Shown here: piece by piece, positions 35,797-45,628 of the stretch | Position numbering within the stretch: the first letter of the stretch is position 1 | How the letters are laid out: each line of letters begins with the position of its first letter | From: Flavobacteriaceae bacterium | Lineage (GTDB): Bacteria; Bacteroidota; Bacteroidia; Flavobacteriales; Weeksellaceae | Length of the DNA: 64,000 bases | Assembly: GCA_030538275.1 (NCBI GenBank) | Contig: JAUNUH010000004.1 | Location: forward strand, 1 to 64,000 | Reading direction: 5' to 3' | Position numbers and translations under genes: made by a program | Notes under the pieces: generated by a model | The model's database searches: none | The model's input: only the letters and a program-made list of their open reading frames with translations | Told to the model about the DNA's origin: nothing

Positions 35797-36693
35797 ATGA
35801 AATTATTTCAAAATAAATACGCTGTGCTTATTGTACTAGCATTGGTTTGGGGTACTTCTTTTATTCTGATTAAGAAATCTGTTGACGTCTTTTCGCCATA
35901 TCAAGTAGGAGCTTTGCGTGTAAGCATGGCCGGATTGGTTTTGATGAGTTTTGGGATTCCAGCCTTACGCAAACTGGATAAAAAAACCCTGATGTGGGCA
36001 GCCATCGGAGGTTGTTTTGGCAATTTTATTCCTATGTTTTTATTCCCGATGGCAGAAGTAAAGGTGAGCAGTTCTCTGGCAGGAATTCTGAATTCTTTGG
36101 TACCTATTTTTACTTTATTTTTTGGTTTTTTACTTTTTAATACCAAAAGCACCAAAGTTCAAGTTTTAGGTGCCATAATTGGATTTGCTGGAGCCAATGT
36201 ACTCATGTATTTCACTGGCGGAAGCGGTGGCGAATCTCATTTTCAATATGCTTTATTGATTATTTTGGCTACGATTTCATATTCCTTGAGTGGCTTGATT
36301 GTGAAAAGTAAACTCAATCATGTACGCTCACTCGAATTAAGCGGTGCGGTTTTCAGTATTTGGTTTTTACCTGCCTTAATTATTTTGATTTTTTCTGGTT
36401 TTTTTACAGAATTTAATGGTTCTGTAGAGCATTGGAAAGGCTTGGGGTATGTAAGTATTCTGGCGTTTATGGGTACAGCTATGGCCATGATTTTATTTTA
36501 TAAACTCATTCAGCAAACTACGGCCGTATTTGCCAGTTCTGTGACGTATTTGATGCCGGTGGTCGCCGTTTTATGGGGCATTTTGGATGGAGAAGAGTTT
36601 AATTTCTGGTTTATCATCGGTGGATTTTTGATTTTGATTGGAATTTATTTAATTCGTGAAAAATCTGGGACAGAAATTATTTCAAAAAAATAG
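35797..36693 (+). CDS. EamA/DMT-family transporter
   Basis: About 298 residues from the ATG at 35797. The upstream ATG at 35746 would put 17 polar residues before the first helix. The protein has ten hydrophobic helices in two EamA repeats: VLALVWGTSFILIKKSVDVFSP opens the first, ILATISYSLSGLIV the second, with LMPVVAVLWGILDGEEF near the end. It is probably an exporter of small metabolites, with substrate unknown. It stands alone. Confidence 0.88.
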   Translation: MKLFQNKYAVLIVLALVWGTSFILIKKSVDVFSPYQVGALRVSMAGLVLMSFGIPALRKLDKKTLMWAAIGGCFGNFIPMFLFPMAEVKVSSSLAGILNSLVPIFTLFFGFLLFNTKSTKVQVLGAIIGFAGANVLMYFTGGSGGESHFQYALLIILATISYSLSGLIVKSKLNHVRSLELSGAVFSIWFLPALIILIFSGFFTEFNGSVEHWKGLGYVSILAFMGTAMAMILFYKLIQQTTAVFASSVTYLMPVVAVLWGILDGEEFNFWFIIGGFLILIGIYLIREKSGTEIISKK

Positions 36694-36763
36694 TTTCTTT
36701 TCTAATTTTTAAAGTCTAATCTATCAAATTTTCATACATTTAATTTTTAAATTTAAATTTTGA

Positions 36764-37423
36764 ATGCAGAATACGCAACTTTCCATTCTAGCCTCTGAGT
36801 TTGTAACTCCTGATACGAAACGATTTGTGACAGAAAAACCTGAAGGATTTGTTTTTTCGCCAGGACAGGCACTTTTATTATCCATCGATTTGCCAGAATA
36901 TGAAGATATTGTAAGACCCTATTCTATTACATCGGTTAACGCCTGGAATTATCTCGAATTTTTTATTAAATCCTATCCAACGGGTAAATTCTCTGAAAAA
37001 GTTAAAAGCTTGAATGCTGGCGCAAAGTTTAATGTTCATGGAGAAGTAAATGGTATAAAATTCAAAGGACCAGGTATTTTTATAGCTGGCGGGACGGGAA
37101 TTACGGCTTTTATTTCAATTTTACGTGCTTTGTATTTAAGTAAAAATATGCGTAATGTTGGGCTTATTTATTCGGTAAGAGAGCCAGAAGATGTGATATT
37201 GGCTAAAGAATTACAACAAATTTTGGGTGAAAATATGAAGGTTATTTTCACCCGACACAAAGTAATAGGATTTCGTGAAAATCGAATTGATAAAGATTTT
37301 TTAGTAGATGTAATCGGTAGTTTCGACAATAATTTTTACATCGCCGGAAAAACAGGATTTGTGAACGATATTACACGTTATTTATTGGAATTGGGGGCGA
37401 AATCAGAACATATAATTATTTAA
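36764..37423 (+). CDS. Ferredoxin/flavodoxin-NADP reductase-like FAD oxidoreductase
   Basis: 219 residues. The FAD-binding RPYSITSVN (about 53-61) and FIAGGTGITAFISILR (NAD(P) fold) are the FNR-type signatures. The C-terminal YIAGKTGFVNDITRYLLELGA matches the reductase fold end. There is no 2Fe-2S domain, so the electron partner is separate. It probably moves electrons between NAD(P)H and a small redox protein. Homologs are common in Bacteroidota but not assigned. Confidence 0.82.
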   Translation: MQNTQLSILASEFVTPDTKRFVTEKPEGFVFSPGQALLLSIDLPEYEDIVRPYSITSVNAWNYLEFFIKSYPTGKFSEKVKSLNAGAKFNVHGEVNGIKFKGPGIFIAGGTGITAFISILRALYLSKNMRNVGLIYSVREPEDVILAKELQQILGENMKVIFTRHKVIGFRENRIDKDFLVDVIGSFDNNFYIAGKTGFVNDITRYLLELGAKSEHIII

Positions 37424-37474
37424 AATTATTTTTGAATAAAGTTATATTTCCTTTTTTTTAAAAGAAACTATTCT

Positions 37475-38482
37475 TTATTTCGTATTCAATTTAGGTTTTT
37501 CATCAGCATTGGCCAGCGTCCAAGCTATGGAAAAAATAAGTTGAGTGCGGCGTGTTAACAACGGATAATTAATTTTATCTGCAGTATCGGTTTCTTTATG
37601 ATAATCTTCGTGAACGCCATTGAAAAAGAAAATAACGGGAATATTATTTTTAGCGAAATGATAATGATCTGACCTGAAATAAAAACGATTTGGGTCATCT
37701 GGCGCATCAAACCTGTAATCTAGATTGAGTTGAAAAAAATCTTGGTTTACTTTTTCTGCCACTTGTTTCAAATCTTTACTCAAAACTTCTGAACCAATCA
37801 GATAAATATAATTTTCATCCTCTATATGCTCCTTGTCCACTCTACCTATCATATCGATATTCAGATTGGTTATAGTATTTTTGAGTGGAAAAAGTGGATT
37901 ATCGCTATAGTATTTCGCACCCAAAAGTCCTTTTTCTTCTGCTGTTATATGTAAAAAAACTATAGTTCTTCTAGGCTTAAAACCTTGTTTTTCTGCTTTT
38001 TTAAAAGCTTTTGCCATGTTCATAACAGCAATGGTGCCGCTTCCATTGTCGTCTGCACCGTTATAGATTTTTTCGCCAGATGTGCCAATATGGTCCAAAT
38101 GAGCAGAAATTACAATAATTTCGTTGGCTTTGTCGGTACCTGGAATATATGCAATCACATTATTTGCATCTCCATTCACACGCGAAAAAGTTCCATCTGG
38201 AATGGTTTGGTAATAATTCTTTGTATCTGGAACAGGTGGAATTTGATTTTTAATATAAAAATCTCTTATATATTCTGTTGCCAATCTTTCGCCCTCGCTG
38301 GCGGCATCTCTTCCTACAAAATCATCACCGGCATATACATACAGCATTTCTTTGATTTCGGACTGTAAAATACCAGAAGCGTATTTTTCTGTTTTATTTA
38401 AATAATCATTAGCTGTGAGATTTTTCTGTGATTTACACGAGAAAAATGTAATAGCTAAAAAAATAAAAAAGAATTTAATCAT
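37475..38482 (-). CDS. M28 family zinc aminopeptidase, lipoprotein
   Basis: 335 residues. A lipoprotein signal ends at C16 (FFSC). The co-catalytic zinc ligands follow the M28 order: H128 in SAHLDHIG, D144 in NGADDNGSG, E182/E183 in TAEEKGLLG, the Asp in NLNIDMIGR and a late His in YFRSDHYHFA. It releases N-terminal amino acids from peptides outside the cytoplasm. It lies directly behind the S46 dipeptidyl-peptidase gene in the same direction, so the two exported peptidases probably act in sequence on peptides. Confidence 0.88.
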   Translation of the reverse strand: MIKFFFIFLAITFFSCKSQKNLTANDYLNKTEKYASGILQSEIKEMLYVYAGDDFVGRDAASEGERLATEYIRDFYIKNQIPPVPDTKNYYQTIPDGTFSRVNGDANNVIAYIPGTDKANEIIVISAHLDHIGTSGEKIYNGADDNGSGTIAVMNMAKAFKKAEKQGFKPRRTIVFLHITAEEKGLLGAKYYSDNPLFPLKNTITNLNIDMIGRVDKEHIEDENYIYLIGSEVLSKDLKQVAEKVNQDFFQLNLDYRFDAPDDPNRFYFRSDHYHFAKNNIPVIFFFNGVHEDYHKETDTADKINYPLLTRRTQLIFSIAWTLANADEKPKLNTK

Positions 38483-38506
38483 AAAGTTATATAATTGATT
38501 ATCAGC

Positions 38507-40636
38507 TTATTTTACTAATTTCATTTCATTAATCAAATGTTTTGCACCTGCAAATTTATCGATGATAAATAGGATATAACGCGCATCTACCATGATATTT
38601 CGGCATATTTCTGGGTCATAATTATAATCGCTCATTGTGCCCTCCCAAACACGGTCAAAGTTTAATCCTACCAAGTTTCCATTGGCATCCAAAGCAGGAG
38701 AGCCGGAGTTCCCACCAGTGGTGTGATTGGTAGCAATAAAGTTTACAGGAATTTTACCATTAACTGCGTAATCGCCATAATCTTTGTTGTTGTATAAATC
38801 AATCAGTTTTTGTGCCACATCAAACTCATAATCACCCGGAACATATTTTTCTATCACACCTTCCAAGGTAGAAATGGGTTTATAATATACCGCATCTGAA
38901 GGTTGATAGCCATTGACTTTTCCATAGGTTACACGCAAGGTAGAATTCGCATCGGGAAAGAATTTAAAATCTTTCATAACATCCAATTGCGCCTGCATAT
39001 ATCTTCTCATTTTATTGTCTATTTGTGATTGTAAGTCACGACGATTGTCCCCTACTCTAGATTCATAGGCTTGTTCTATTTTTCCGATTTTCTGAACCAA
39101 AGGATCGGCTTTCACCGCTGCCAAAAAGGTGGATTTATTATTCATTCTACCCGTTACATCATTTTTCAAGTTATTAGTAATCAAGGTTTTAGTCAAGTCA
39201 GATTTGGCAATATTCACGTTGGTATCTTGAAATTCCTTTGGCATATTTTTCTTGTACATATCCCACAACATTAGAGAAACTTCTGTATCTACTGTGGCGT
39301 TATAATCCTTGTACATCCCAGATAAATAATTTTGAACTCGATTATAATAATCATTAAAATCGGCATCTTTTTCTTTTTTAACTAAATTATTGAGAGTCAA
39401 TGCAATTCTAAATGTTTCTGAATTTCTAAAAATTGCTTCATCAAAATAATCACGAGCAAAGTTATAGGGTTCTATTTCTTTGTATAATCGATTCAAATCT
39501 GAAATCAAATGTGGATATTCAGCACATTTCAGACTTTTTTCTTTATTACACATTTTTTCTATATTTTTCAAGAATTCTTGTTCATAAGAATGCTTTTTGG
39601 CGATGGCATTTGATCGTTCAAGTCCTTGATTTTCGCCAATCCATTTTTTATAATAATTGGCTACGCGAGCATATTTAGATGCATATTGAATTTTGATTTG
39701 GGGATCTTGTTTCATATATCCATCGATAATTTTCAATGCATTTTCGCGAATTTCGATTTTGGCTGGATTCAAAGTTGTAGTTAATTGTTCAATGGCAGAA
39801 GCAGGTAAATACTCGTCAGTATTCCCAGGAAAACCAAAAACAAAAGTAAAATCTCCTTCCTTCACCCCATTGGCATTAATTGGTAAAAAATGTTTGGGCG
39901 TGTATGGCACGTTATCTTTGGAATATTCTGCCGGTTTATTGTTTTTGTCTGCGTAAATTCTGAAAAGCGCAAAATCACCCGTATGCCTTGGCCACATCCA
40001 ATTGTCGGTATCACTCCCAAATTTCCCAATATTGCTGGGAGGCGTTCCAACCAATCGTACATCGCGATATGTTTCGGTAATAAACAAATAGTATTTATTT
40101 CCTTTATAAAAAGGGCGAATCATCACATCCTGATACGATTCTTTTACCGTATTGGCTGTAATAATATCTATATTATCTTTGATTCTTCCATTTCTGGCAG
40201 TTTCTGAATCTGAAATTGATACGCCTTGCAATATCTCTTTGGATACATCTTTTATATTAACGATAAAAGTAGCGGTCAATCCTGGATTCGGAAGTTCTTT
40301 TTCCATATTTTCAGCCCAGAAGCCATCTTCTAAATAATTGTTTTCCAAGGTACTATGTGACTGAATTTCGCCATAACCACAATGATGATTGGTGAGTAAT
40401 AAACCTTTGGGCGAAATTACTTCGGAAGTACATCCACCGCCAAAATGGGCTATAGCGTCATTAATACTTGGCGCATCTGGATTAAAAATATCTTTGGCTC
40501 CAATTTTCATGCCCATAGCTTTCATTTCAGCTTCGTTCAACTCGGTAGGAATCCACATTCCGCCGCCTTGTTGTGCTATTACAAAAACATTTAAAAGTAA
40601 ACTTGATAATACTAAAAACAGGTTCTTTCTATTCAT
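38507..40636 (-). CDS. S46 dipeptidyl-peptidase, DPP11-like
   Basis: 709 residues with a signal peptide (1-21). The chymotrypsin-like triad is H85 (LLLTNHHCGYGE), D221 (GDFALFRIYAD) and S644 (GGNSGSPALD). In the S46 family, the residue 18 positions after the Ser sets specificity: Gly in DPP7 and Arg in DPP11, which prefers Asp/Glu. Here it is R662 in NFDRVWEGTMSD, which points to DPP11-type cleavage of acidic dipeptides. This numbering rule is recalled from the Porphyromonas enzymes. The product is periplasmic and would provide dipeptides as carbon and nitrogen source. Confidence 0.9.
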   Translation of the reverse strand: MNRKNLFLVLSSLLLNVFVIAQQGGGMWIPTELNEAEMKAMGMKIGAKDIFNPDAPSINDAIAHFGGGCTSEVISPKGLLLTNHHCGYGEIQSHSTLENNYLEDGFWAENMEKELPNPGLTATFIVNIKDVSKEILQGVSISDSETARNGRIKDNIDIITANTVKESYQDVMIRPFYKGNKYYLFITETYRDVRLVGTPPSNIGKFGSDTDNWMWPRHTGDFALFRIYADKNNKPAEYSKDNVPYTPKHFLPINANGVKEGDFTFVFGFPGNTDEYLPASAIEQLTTTLNPAKIEIRENALKIIDGYMKQDPQIKIQYASKYARVANYYKKWIGENQGLERSNAIAKKHSYEQEFLKNIEKMCNKEKSLKCAEYPHLISDLNRLYKEIEPYNFARDYFDEAIFRNSETFRIALTLNNLVKKEKDADFNDYYNRVQNYLSGMYKDYNATVDTEVSLMLWDMYKKNMPKEFQDTNVNIAKSDLTKTLITNNLKNDVTGRMNNKSTFLAAVKADPLVQKIGKIEQAYESRVGDNRRDLQSQIDNKMRRYMQAQLDVMKDFKFFPDANSTLRVTYGKVNGYQPSDAVYYKPISTLEGVIEKYVPGDYEFDVAQKLIDLYNNKDYGDYAVNGKIPVNFIATNHTTGGNSGSPALDANGNLVGLNFDRVWEGTMSDYNYDPEICRNIMVDARYILFIIDKFAGAKHLINEMKLVK

Positions 40637-40770
40637 TCTGAATTCAATTTGGGTAAAGATAAAAATATTTATAACATTATATAAAAAATGGCGGCTGATA
40701 GCAGCTAAAGTTTTAAACCTACATTTTAAATTTGGGAATAAAATAAGTCGAAATTCTATTTAAAGTCCAT

Positions 40771-40807
40771 AAAAAAGCATCCGTAGTGAGTGTACAGATG
40801 CTTTTTT
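40771..40807 (-). terminator. Terminator of the 3-hydroxyacyl-CoA dehydrogenase gene
   Basis: AAAAAAGCATC and GATGCTTTTTT form an 11-bp stem with a 15-base loop. Confidence 0.85.
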
Positions 40808-40848
40808 GATTTTAAGCTCTTCGGATTTTAATTCAAAATTGATTAAAA

Positions 40849-41736
40849 TCAGGTAAATTGTGCAGCCACTTTTTCTGCTTTTTTACTTTCGGAATAATCA
40901 TAAAAGCCTTCGCCAGATTTTACGCCTTTTTTACCTGCCATCACCATATTCACCAATAACGGACATGGCGCATATTTTGGATTTTTGAATCCATCATATA
41001 ATACGTTCAAAATGGAAAGACATACATCCAGACCTATAAAATCTGCCAACTGTAGCGGCCCCATGGGATGCGCCATTCCCAGCTTCATTACCGTATCTAT
41101 TTCTTCTACTCCAGCAACTCCTTCATACAAACTATAAATCGCTTCGTTGATCATAGGCATCAAAATACGATTGGCTATAAATCCAGGATAATCATTGACT
41201 TCTACAGGAACTTTACCCAAAGTTTTGGACATTTCCATGATTTTTTCCATCACCTCATCAGATGTATTATATCCGCGAATTACCTCTACAAGTTTCATTA
41301 TGGGCACTGGATTCATGAAATGCATGCCAATAACTTTGTCTGGGCGTTTGGTTTCTGCTGCAATTTGCGTAATAGAAATAGAAGATGTATTTGTGGCTAA
41401 AATTGCAGATTCAGGGGCTTTTTGATCTAATTCTGAAAATATTTTCAATTTCAAATTCAAATTTTCTGTAGCTGCCTCCACTATTAAATCAGCATTTTGA
41501 ATCCCCTCTTCCATAGAGGTATAGGTCTTGATTTGGTTGAGCGTTTGGGTTTTATCCTCCTCTGATATGCTTTCTCTTGCAATCATTCGGTCCAGATTTT
41601 TACCAATCGTCTCCAGCGCTTTATCCAATGCGGGTTGGGAAATATCAACTAGATTGACGTTGAAATTGTTTTGAGCAAAAACGTGAGCGATTCCGTTGCC
41701 CATTGTTCCTGCACCGATTACTGTAATGTTTTTCAT
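40849..41736 (-). CDS. hbd: 3-Hydroxybutyryl-CoA dehydrogenase
   Basis: 295 residues. IGAGTMGNGIAHVFAQNNFNVNL starts the NAD-binding Rossmann domain. The catalytic HFMNPVPIMKLVEVIRG and the C-terminal helical domain (YPGFIANRILMPMINEA, LADFIGLDVCLSILNVLYDGF) follow, at the normal length for the stand-alone enzyme. It oxidises (S)-3-hydroxyacyl-CoA with NAD+ in beta-oxidation, or runs in reverse in butyrate-type routes. The mutA-type gene lies just upstream in the same direction with 56 bases between. Confidence 0.92.
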   Translation of the reverse strand: MKNITVIGAGTMGNGIAHVFAQNNFNVNLVDISQPALDKALETIGKNLDRMIARESISEEDKTQTLNQIKTYTSMEEGIQNADLIVEAATENLNLKLKIFSELDQKAPESAILATNTSSISITQIAAETKRPDKVIGMHFMNPVPIMKLVEVIRGYNTSDEVMEKIMEMSKTLGKVPVEVNDYPGFIANRILMPMINEAIYSLYEGVAGVEEIDTVMKLGMAHPMGPLQLADFIGLDVCLSILNVLYDGFKNPKYAPCPLLVNMVMAGKKGVKSGEGFYDYSESKKAEKVAAQFT

Positions 41737-41792
41737 AAATATTATTAAATATGTAATTTTTATTCTAGAATTTTAAATTAAATCATTCGGGA

Positions 41793-43922
41793 TTAGATTT
41801 CCTTATCTTTTGTCATCAATTCATTTAAAATTTTCAAAGCGCTTTCGGCTAAATTAGTTCCCGGACCAAAGATATTATTTGCACCATGAGCATATAAATA
41901 AGAATAATCTTGTTGTGGAATTACGCCACCAACTACAATATAAATCTCGTTATTTCCTAAATTTTTTAATTCCTGCACCACTTCTGGAACCAGCGTTTTG
42001 TGTCCTGCTGCAAGCGAAGATATTCCTAGAATATGCACATCATTTTCTACAGCTTGTTTGGCCACTTCTTTCGGAGTTTGAAAAAGTGGTGCTATATCTA
42101 CGTCAAAACCCATATCTGCAAAACTGGTTGAAACGACTTTTGCACCCCGATCATGCCCGTCTTGACCCATTTTTGCAACCATGATTCTAGGTCGTCTTCC
42201 GAATTCGGCCTCGAATTCATCGGTCATTTTTCTTGCTTTTTGAAATGTATCCATTTTAGTTGCCTCTGCGGCATAAACGCCGTGTATTGAACGAATTTGT
42301 GCTTTATATCTTCCAAAAGATTCCTCCATTGCATCAGAAATCTCTCCCAAAGTAGCTCTTTCACGTGCTGCTTTTATACACAAATCGAGCAGATTTCCTT
42401 TTCCTGATGTGGCAGATTCCCGAATCGCGTCCAGGCTTGCTTGTACTTTTTCTTGATTTCTTTCGGCACGTATTCTTTGTAATCTTTCTACTTGTTTTCT
42501 ACGAACTTCTGTATTATCGATATCTAGAATTTCAAAATTTTCTTGTTCCAATTGTGATTTGAAACCGTTGATTCCCACGATGATATCCTCTCCCGCATCA
42601 ATTCTAGCCTGTTTGCGAGCTGCTGCTTCTTCGATTCGCATTTTAGGAATTCCTGCTTCTATAGCTTTGGTCATTCCGCCCAATTCATTCACTTCTTGAA
42701 TATATTTCCAGGCTTTTTCTGCCATTTCTTGAGTTAAATTCTCGATTATATGAGAACCCCCCATGGGGTCTACCGTTTTGGTAATTCCAGTTTCATTTTG
42801 AATAATTAATTGTGTATTTCTGGCGATTCTCGCAGAAAAATCCGTAGGTAATGCAATGGCTTCGTCTAGTGCATTGGTGTGTAAAGATTGTGTACCGCCC
42901 AAAGTGGCTGCTAGTGCTTCTATGGCAGTACGCGTAATATTGTTGTAAGGTTCTTGCTCGGTAAGGCTCCAACCACTTGTTTGGCAATGCGTACGCAATG
43001 CGAGTGATTTTTTATCATTTGGATTGAATTCTGAAATTAATTTGGCCCAGAGCATTCTTGCAGCTCTCATTTTTGCAATTTCTTGAAAAAAATTCATCCC
43101 AATGGCCCAGAAAAATGAAAGTCTAGGTGCAAAATCGTCTATTTTGAGACCTGCGTTCAATCCTGTTTTTACGTATTCATAACCGTCTGCCAAGGTATAT
43201 GCCATTTCTAGTGCAGGTGTGGCTCCTGCTTCTTGCATGTGATATCCAGAAATAGAAATCGAATTGAATTTTGGAATATTTTGGGATGTGTATTCAAAGA
43301 TGTCTGCAATGATTTTCATTGACGGTTTGGGAGGATAGATATAGGTGTTACGCACCATGAACTCTTTGAGAATATCATTTTGAATTGTACCGCTCAATAA
43401 TTTCTGCTCTACGCCTTGCTCTTCTGCGGCTACGATATAAAATGCCAAAATAGGCAATACGGCGCCGTTCATCGTCATAGAAACCGATATTTGGTCTAAA
43501 GGAATTTGGTCGAATAAAATTTTCATGTCTTCGACCGAGTCTATGGCAACGCCAGCTTTTCCGACATCTCCCACTACTCTTTCATTATCTGAATCGTAAC
43601 CTCTATGTGTTGCCAGGTCAAATGCTACAGACAATCCTTTTTGACCGGCCGCAAGGTTTCTTCTATAAAATGCGTTAGACTCTTCTGCGGTAGAAAATCC
43701 TGCATATTGCCGAATGGTCCAAGGGCGCCGAACATACATTGTGGTATAGGGTCCACGCAAATAAGGTGGAAATCCAGAAGTAAATCTTTCGCTCAAATCT
43801 GGAATTTGCGGATATGCCGATTGCACTTGTACTCCATCAATTTCACGAGTTTTGATTTTGGGAGAAGCATTAAGGATATCTAATTGCAGTGGAATTTGAG
43901 AAAAATCTTTACGCTTGGCCAT
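41793..43922 (-). CDS. scpA: Methylmalonyl-CoA mutase, large (catalytic) subunit
   Basis: 709 residues. The N-terminal TIM barrel binds the CoA ester ([40 protein letters not shown]). The C-terminal B12 domain carries [11 protein letters not shown] with the cobalt-ligating H590. It interconverts succinyl-CoA and (R)-methylmalonyl-CoA and links propionyl-CoA or odd-chain and branched amino-acid catabolism to the TCA cycle. In many Bacteroidota a small subunit gene is adjacent; none is present here. The length also suits the homodimeric Sbm type. Confidence 0.93.
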   Translation of the reverse strand: MAKRKDFSQIPLQLDILNASPKIKTREIDGVQVQSAYPQIPDLSERFTSGFPPYLRGPYTTMYVRRPWTIRQYAGFSTAEESNAFYRRNLAAGQKGLSVAFDLATHRGYDSDNERVVGDVGKAGVAIDSVEDMKILFDQIPLDQISVSMTMNGAVLPILAFYIVAAEEQGVEQKLLSGTIQNDILKEFMVRNTYIYPPKPSMKIIADIFEYTSQNIPKFNSISISGYHMQEAGATPALEMAYTLADGYEYVKTGLNAGLKIDDFAPRLSFFWAIGMNFFQEIAKMRAARMLWAKLISEFNPNDKKSLALRTHCQTSGWSLTEQEPYNNITRTAIEALAATLGGTQSLHTNALDEAIALPTDFSARIARNTQLIIQNETGITKTVDPMGGSHIIENLTQEMAEKAWKYIQEVNELGGMTKAIEAGIPKMRIEEAAARKQARIDAGEDIIVGINGFKSQLEQENFEILDIDNTEVRRKQVERLQRIRAERNQEKVQASLDAIRESATSGKGNLLDLCIKAARERATLGEISDAMEESFGRYKAQIRSIHGVYAAEATKMDTFQKARKMTDEFEAEFGRRPRIMVAKMGQDGHDRGAKVVSTSFADMGFDVDIAPLFQTPKEVAKQAVENDVHILGISSLAAGHKTLVPEVVQELKNLGNNEIYIVVGGVIPQQDYSYLYAHGANNIFGPGTNLAESALKILNELMTKDKEI

Positions 43923-44347
43923 ATCTGGGGTTTAGAAGTGTAAATTTATGGAATTTTACGGTAATAAACTTTTGACGTGAGTGAAATCTATGAAGAAAAT
44001 CAATTGAAGGGTATTTTTTAGTTTTACCTATTAAAATGCGAATGAGGCATTTTAAATACATCTGGTATCGTATTTATCGGTACTCGCAAAAGGGATCGAA
44101 CGTAAATCCTTTGTTGGCAATACCTTTTACAAAATGCGAGATACAGAAGATGGAGTTTCGGAATATTCTGTATCTCGGATTTTGTAGGTTTTGCCGACAA
44201 AGATTGCAGTGAGAGCCCGGTCCCTTGTTTGTTGGAAAATAGCGATAAATTTTCAAAAGCTTGGGTAACAAGGGATTTGCCCAAAAAAAGACTACATCAT
44301 TGCTTATAAGTCTGGATTTGAATTGGGTAAAATAAAATTATTTCCAA
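43923..44347. other. 425-base gene-free region between scpA and odhB
   Basis: This region holds the long hairpin element described at 44.09-44.22 kb and otherwise AT-rich DNA. An 86-codon open frame on the minus strand crosses it, but its sequence is a by-product of the inverted repeat and shows no family resemblance. I see no scpA promoter that meets the consensus well. Confidence 0.6.
44091..44224 (+). ncRNA. Long hairpin element, Flavo-1-like structured RNA candidate
   Basis: A 58-base left arm (44091-44148) and a 59-base right arm (44166-44224) are near-perfect inverted repeats. The inner 12 bp CGAGATACAGAA/TTCTGTATCTCG pair exactly, and outward CAAAAT/ATTTTG, CTTTGT/ACAAAG and GGGATC/GAGCCC pair with a few mismatches and one 3-base bulge. 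The loop is 17 bases. The outer parts (GGGATCGAACGTAAATCC and GATTGCAGTGAGAGCCCGG) are asymmetric, so this looks like a conserved RNA rather than a simple palindrome. From memory, elements of this type recur in flavobacteria. Strand is uncertain. Confidence 0.55.
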
Positions 44348-45613
44348 TTATAATTCCAGTGCACGACGAATATCTGCATCTTCTTTTCCTCCCAAAAGCA
44401 ATTCTGAAGGGTTTTCTAGGGCTTCTTTCACTGCCACCAAGAATCCTACAGATTCGCGGCCATCGATGATGCGGTGGTCATAAGACAATGCAACGAACAT
44501 GATGGGTGCAATTGCGATTCCGCCATTTTTTACAATTGGGCGTTCTACGATATTGTGCATTCCCAGGATGGCAGATTGTGGTGGATTGATGATGGGTGTT
44601 GATAACATAGATCCGAAAACGCCTCCGTTGGTGATAGTAAATGTTCCGCCGGTCATTTCGTCTATGCTTATGATTCCGTCACGTACTTTGATGGCGAGTT
44701 CGGCTATATTTTTTTCTATTCCTCGGAAGGTGAGCATTTCTGCGTTACGCACTACGGGAACCATTAATCCTTTGGGTCCTGAAACGGCGATACTGATGTC
44801 GTAGAAATTATTTTTAATTTGAAAATCACCATCAATCATGGAGTTCACCTCTGGGAAGAGTTGCAATGCGCGCACTACTGCCTTGGTAAAAAATGACATA
44901 AAACCTAGGCTAACACCGTGTTTTTCTTTGAATTCGTCTTTGTATTGTTTTCTCAAAGCAAAGATGGCGGACATATCCACTTCGTTGAAAGTGGTAAGCA
45001 TTGCGGTTTCATTTTTAACTGAAACCAATCTTTCGGAGAGTTTTCTCCGTAGCATGGAAAGTTTTTTGCGTTCGGAGTCTCGGTTGGCATAAGCGGGTGC
45101 GGTTCCCATTGCGGGTGTAAAATTTTGCGCATCTTCTTTGGTAATTCGGCCGTTTTTTCCTGTACCGGGTACATTTTTAGGGTCTATATCTTTTTCTGCC
45201 AATATTTTTTTGGCGGCGGGTGAAGCGATGCCGGTGTTTTGATTTATTGGCAAATCTGCTGTTGCGGGTTCGGCGGCTTTAGCCACAGGCGTATTTTGCT
45301 GAACTTCTTGTGGGCTTGTTTTTTCTTCTTTCTTTTCTTGCGGAATATCTTTGTCGGCACCTTCGGGTTTTTGTGCAGATGTATCGATAAGACACACGAC
45401 TCCACCTACAGGCACCACATCTCCTTCTTCTGCCTTCAATGTAATGATTCCGCTTTGCTCTGCAGGTAATTCTAGTGTTGCCTTGTCTGAGTCCACTTCT
45501 GCAATAGGTTGATCTTTTTCTACATAATCACCATCAGCAACCAGCCAGGTTGCAATTTCTACTTCGGTAATGGATTCGCCCGGTGATGGGACTTTCATTT
45601 CTAAAATGCTCAT
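44348..45613 (-). CDS. odhB: 2-Oxoglutarate dehydrogenase E2 (dihydrolipoyl succinyltransferase)
   Basis: 421 residues. The lipoyl domain ([13 protein letters not shown], lipoylated K44) is followed by a proline/lysine-rich linker, a peripheral subunit-binding domain ([21 protein letters not shown]) and the catalytic core ending in [12 protein letters not shown] with H380 and D384. It transfers the succinyl group to CoA in the 2-oxoglutarate dehydrogenase complex. It follows odhA by 15 bases in the same direction, so the E1 and E2 genes are co-transcribed. The E3 gene is not in the window. Confidence 0.96.
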   Translation of the reverse strand: MSILEMKVPSPGESITEVEIATWLVADGDYVEKDQPIAEVDSDKATLELPAEQSGIITLKAEEGDVVPVGGVVCLIDTSAQKPEGADKDIPQEKKEEKTSPQEVQQNTPVAKAAEPATADLPINQNTGIASPAAKKILAEKDIDPKNVPGTGKNGRITKEDAQNFTPAMGTAPAYANRDSERKKLSMLRRKLSERLVSVKNETAMLTTFNEVDMSAIFALRKQYKDEFKEKHGVSLGFMSFFTKAVVRALQLFPEVNSMIDGDFQIKNNFYDISIAVSGPKGLMVPVVRNAEMLTFRGIEKNIAELAIKVRDGIISIDEMTGGTFTITNGGVFGSMLSTPIINPPQSAILGMHNIVERPIVKNGGIAIAPIMFVALSYDHRIIDGRESVGFLVAVKEALENPSELLLGGKEDADIRRALEL

Positions 45614-45628
45614 ATTCTGATGTGGTTT

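Noticed and set aside
44024..44284. 86-codon open frame on the minus strand
   Set aside because: It runs through the long inverted repeat, and its residues mirror the arms; no start signal, no family features.
43923..44347. Missing small subunit of methylmalonyl-CoA mutase hidden in the gap
   Set aside because: The gap is too short and holds only the hairpin element and AT-rich DNA with no matching frame.
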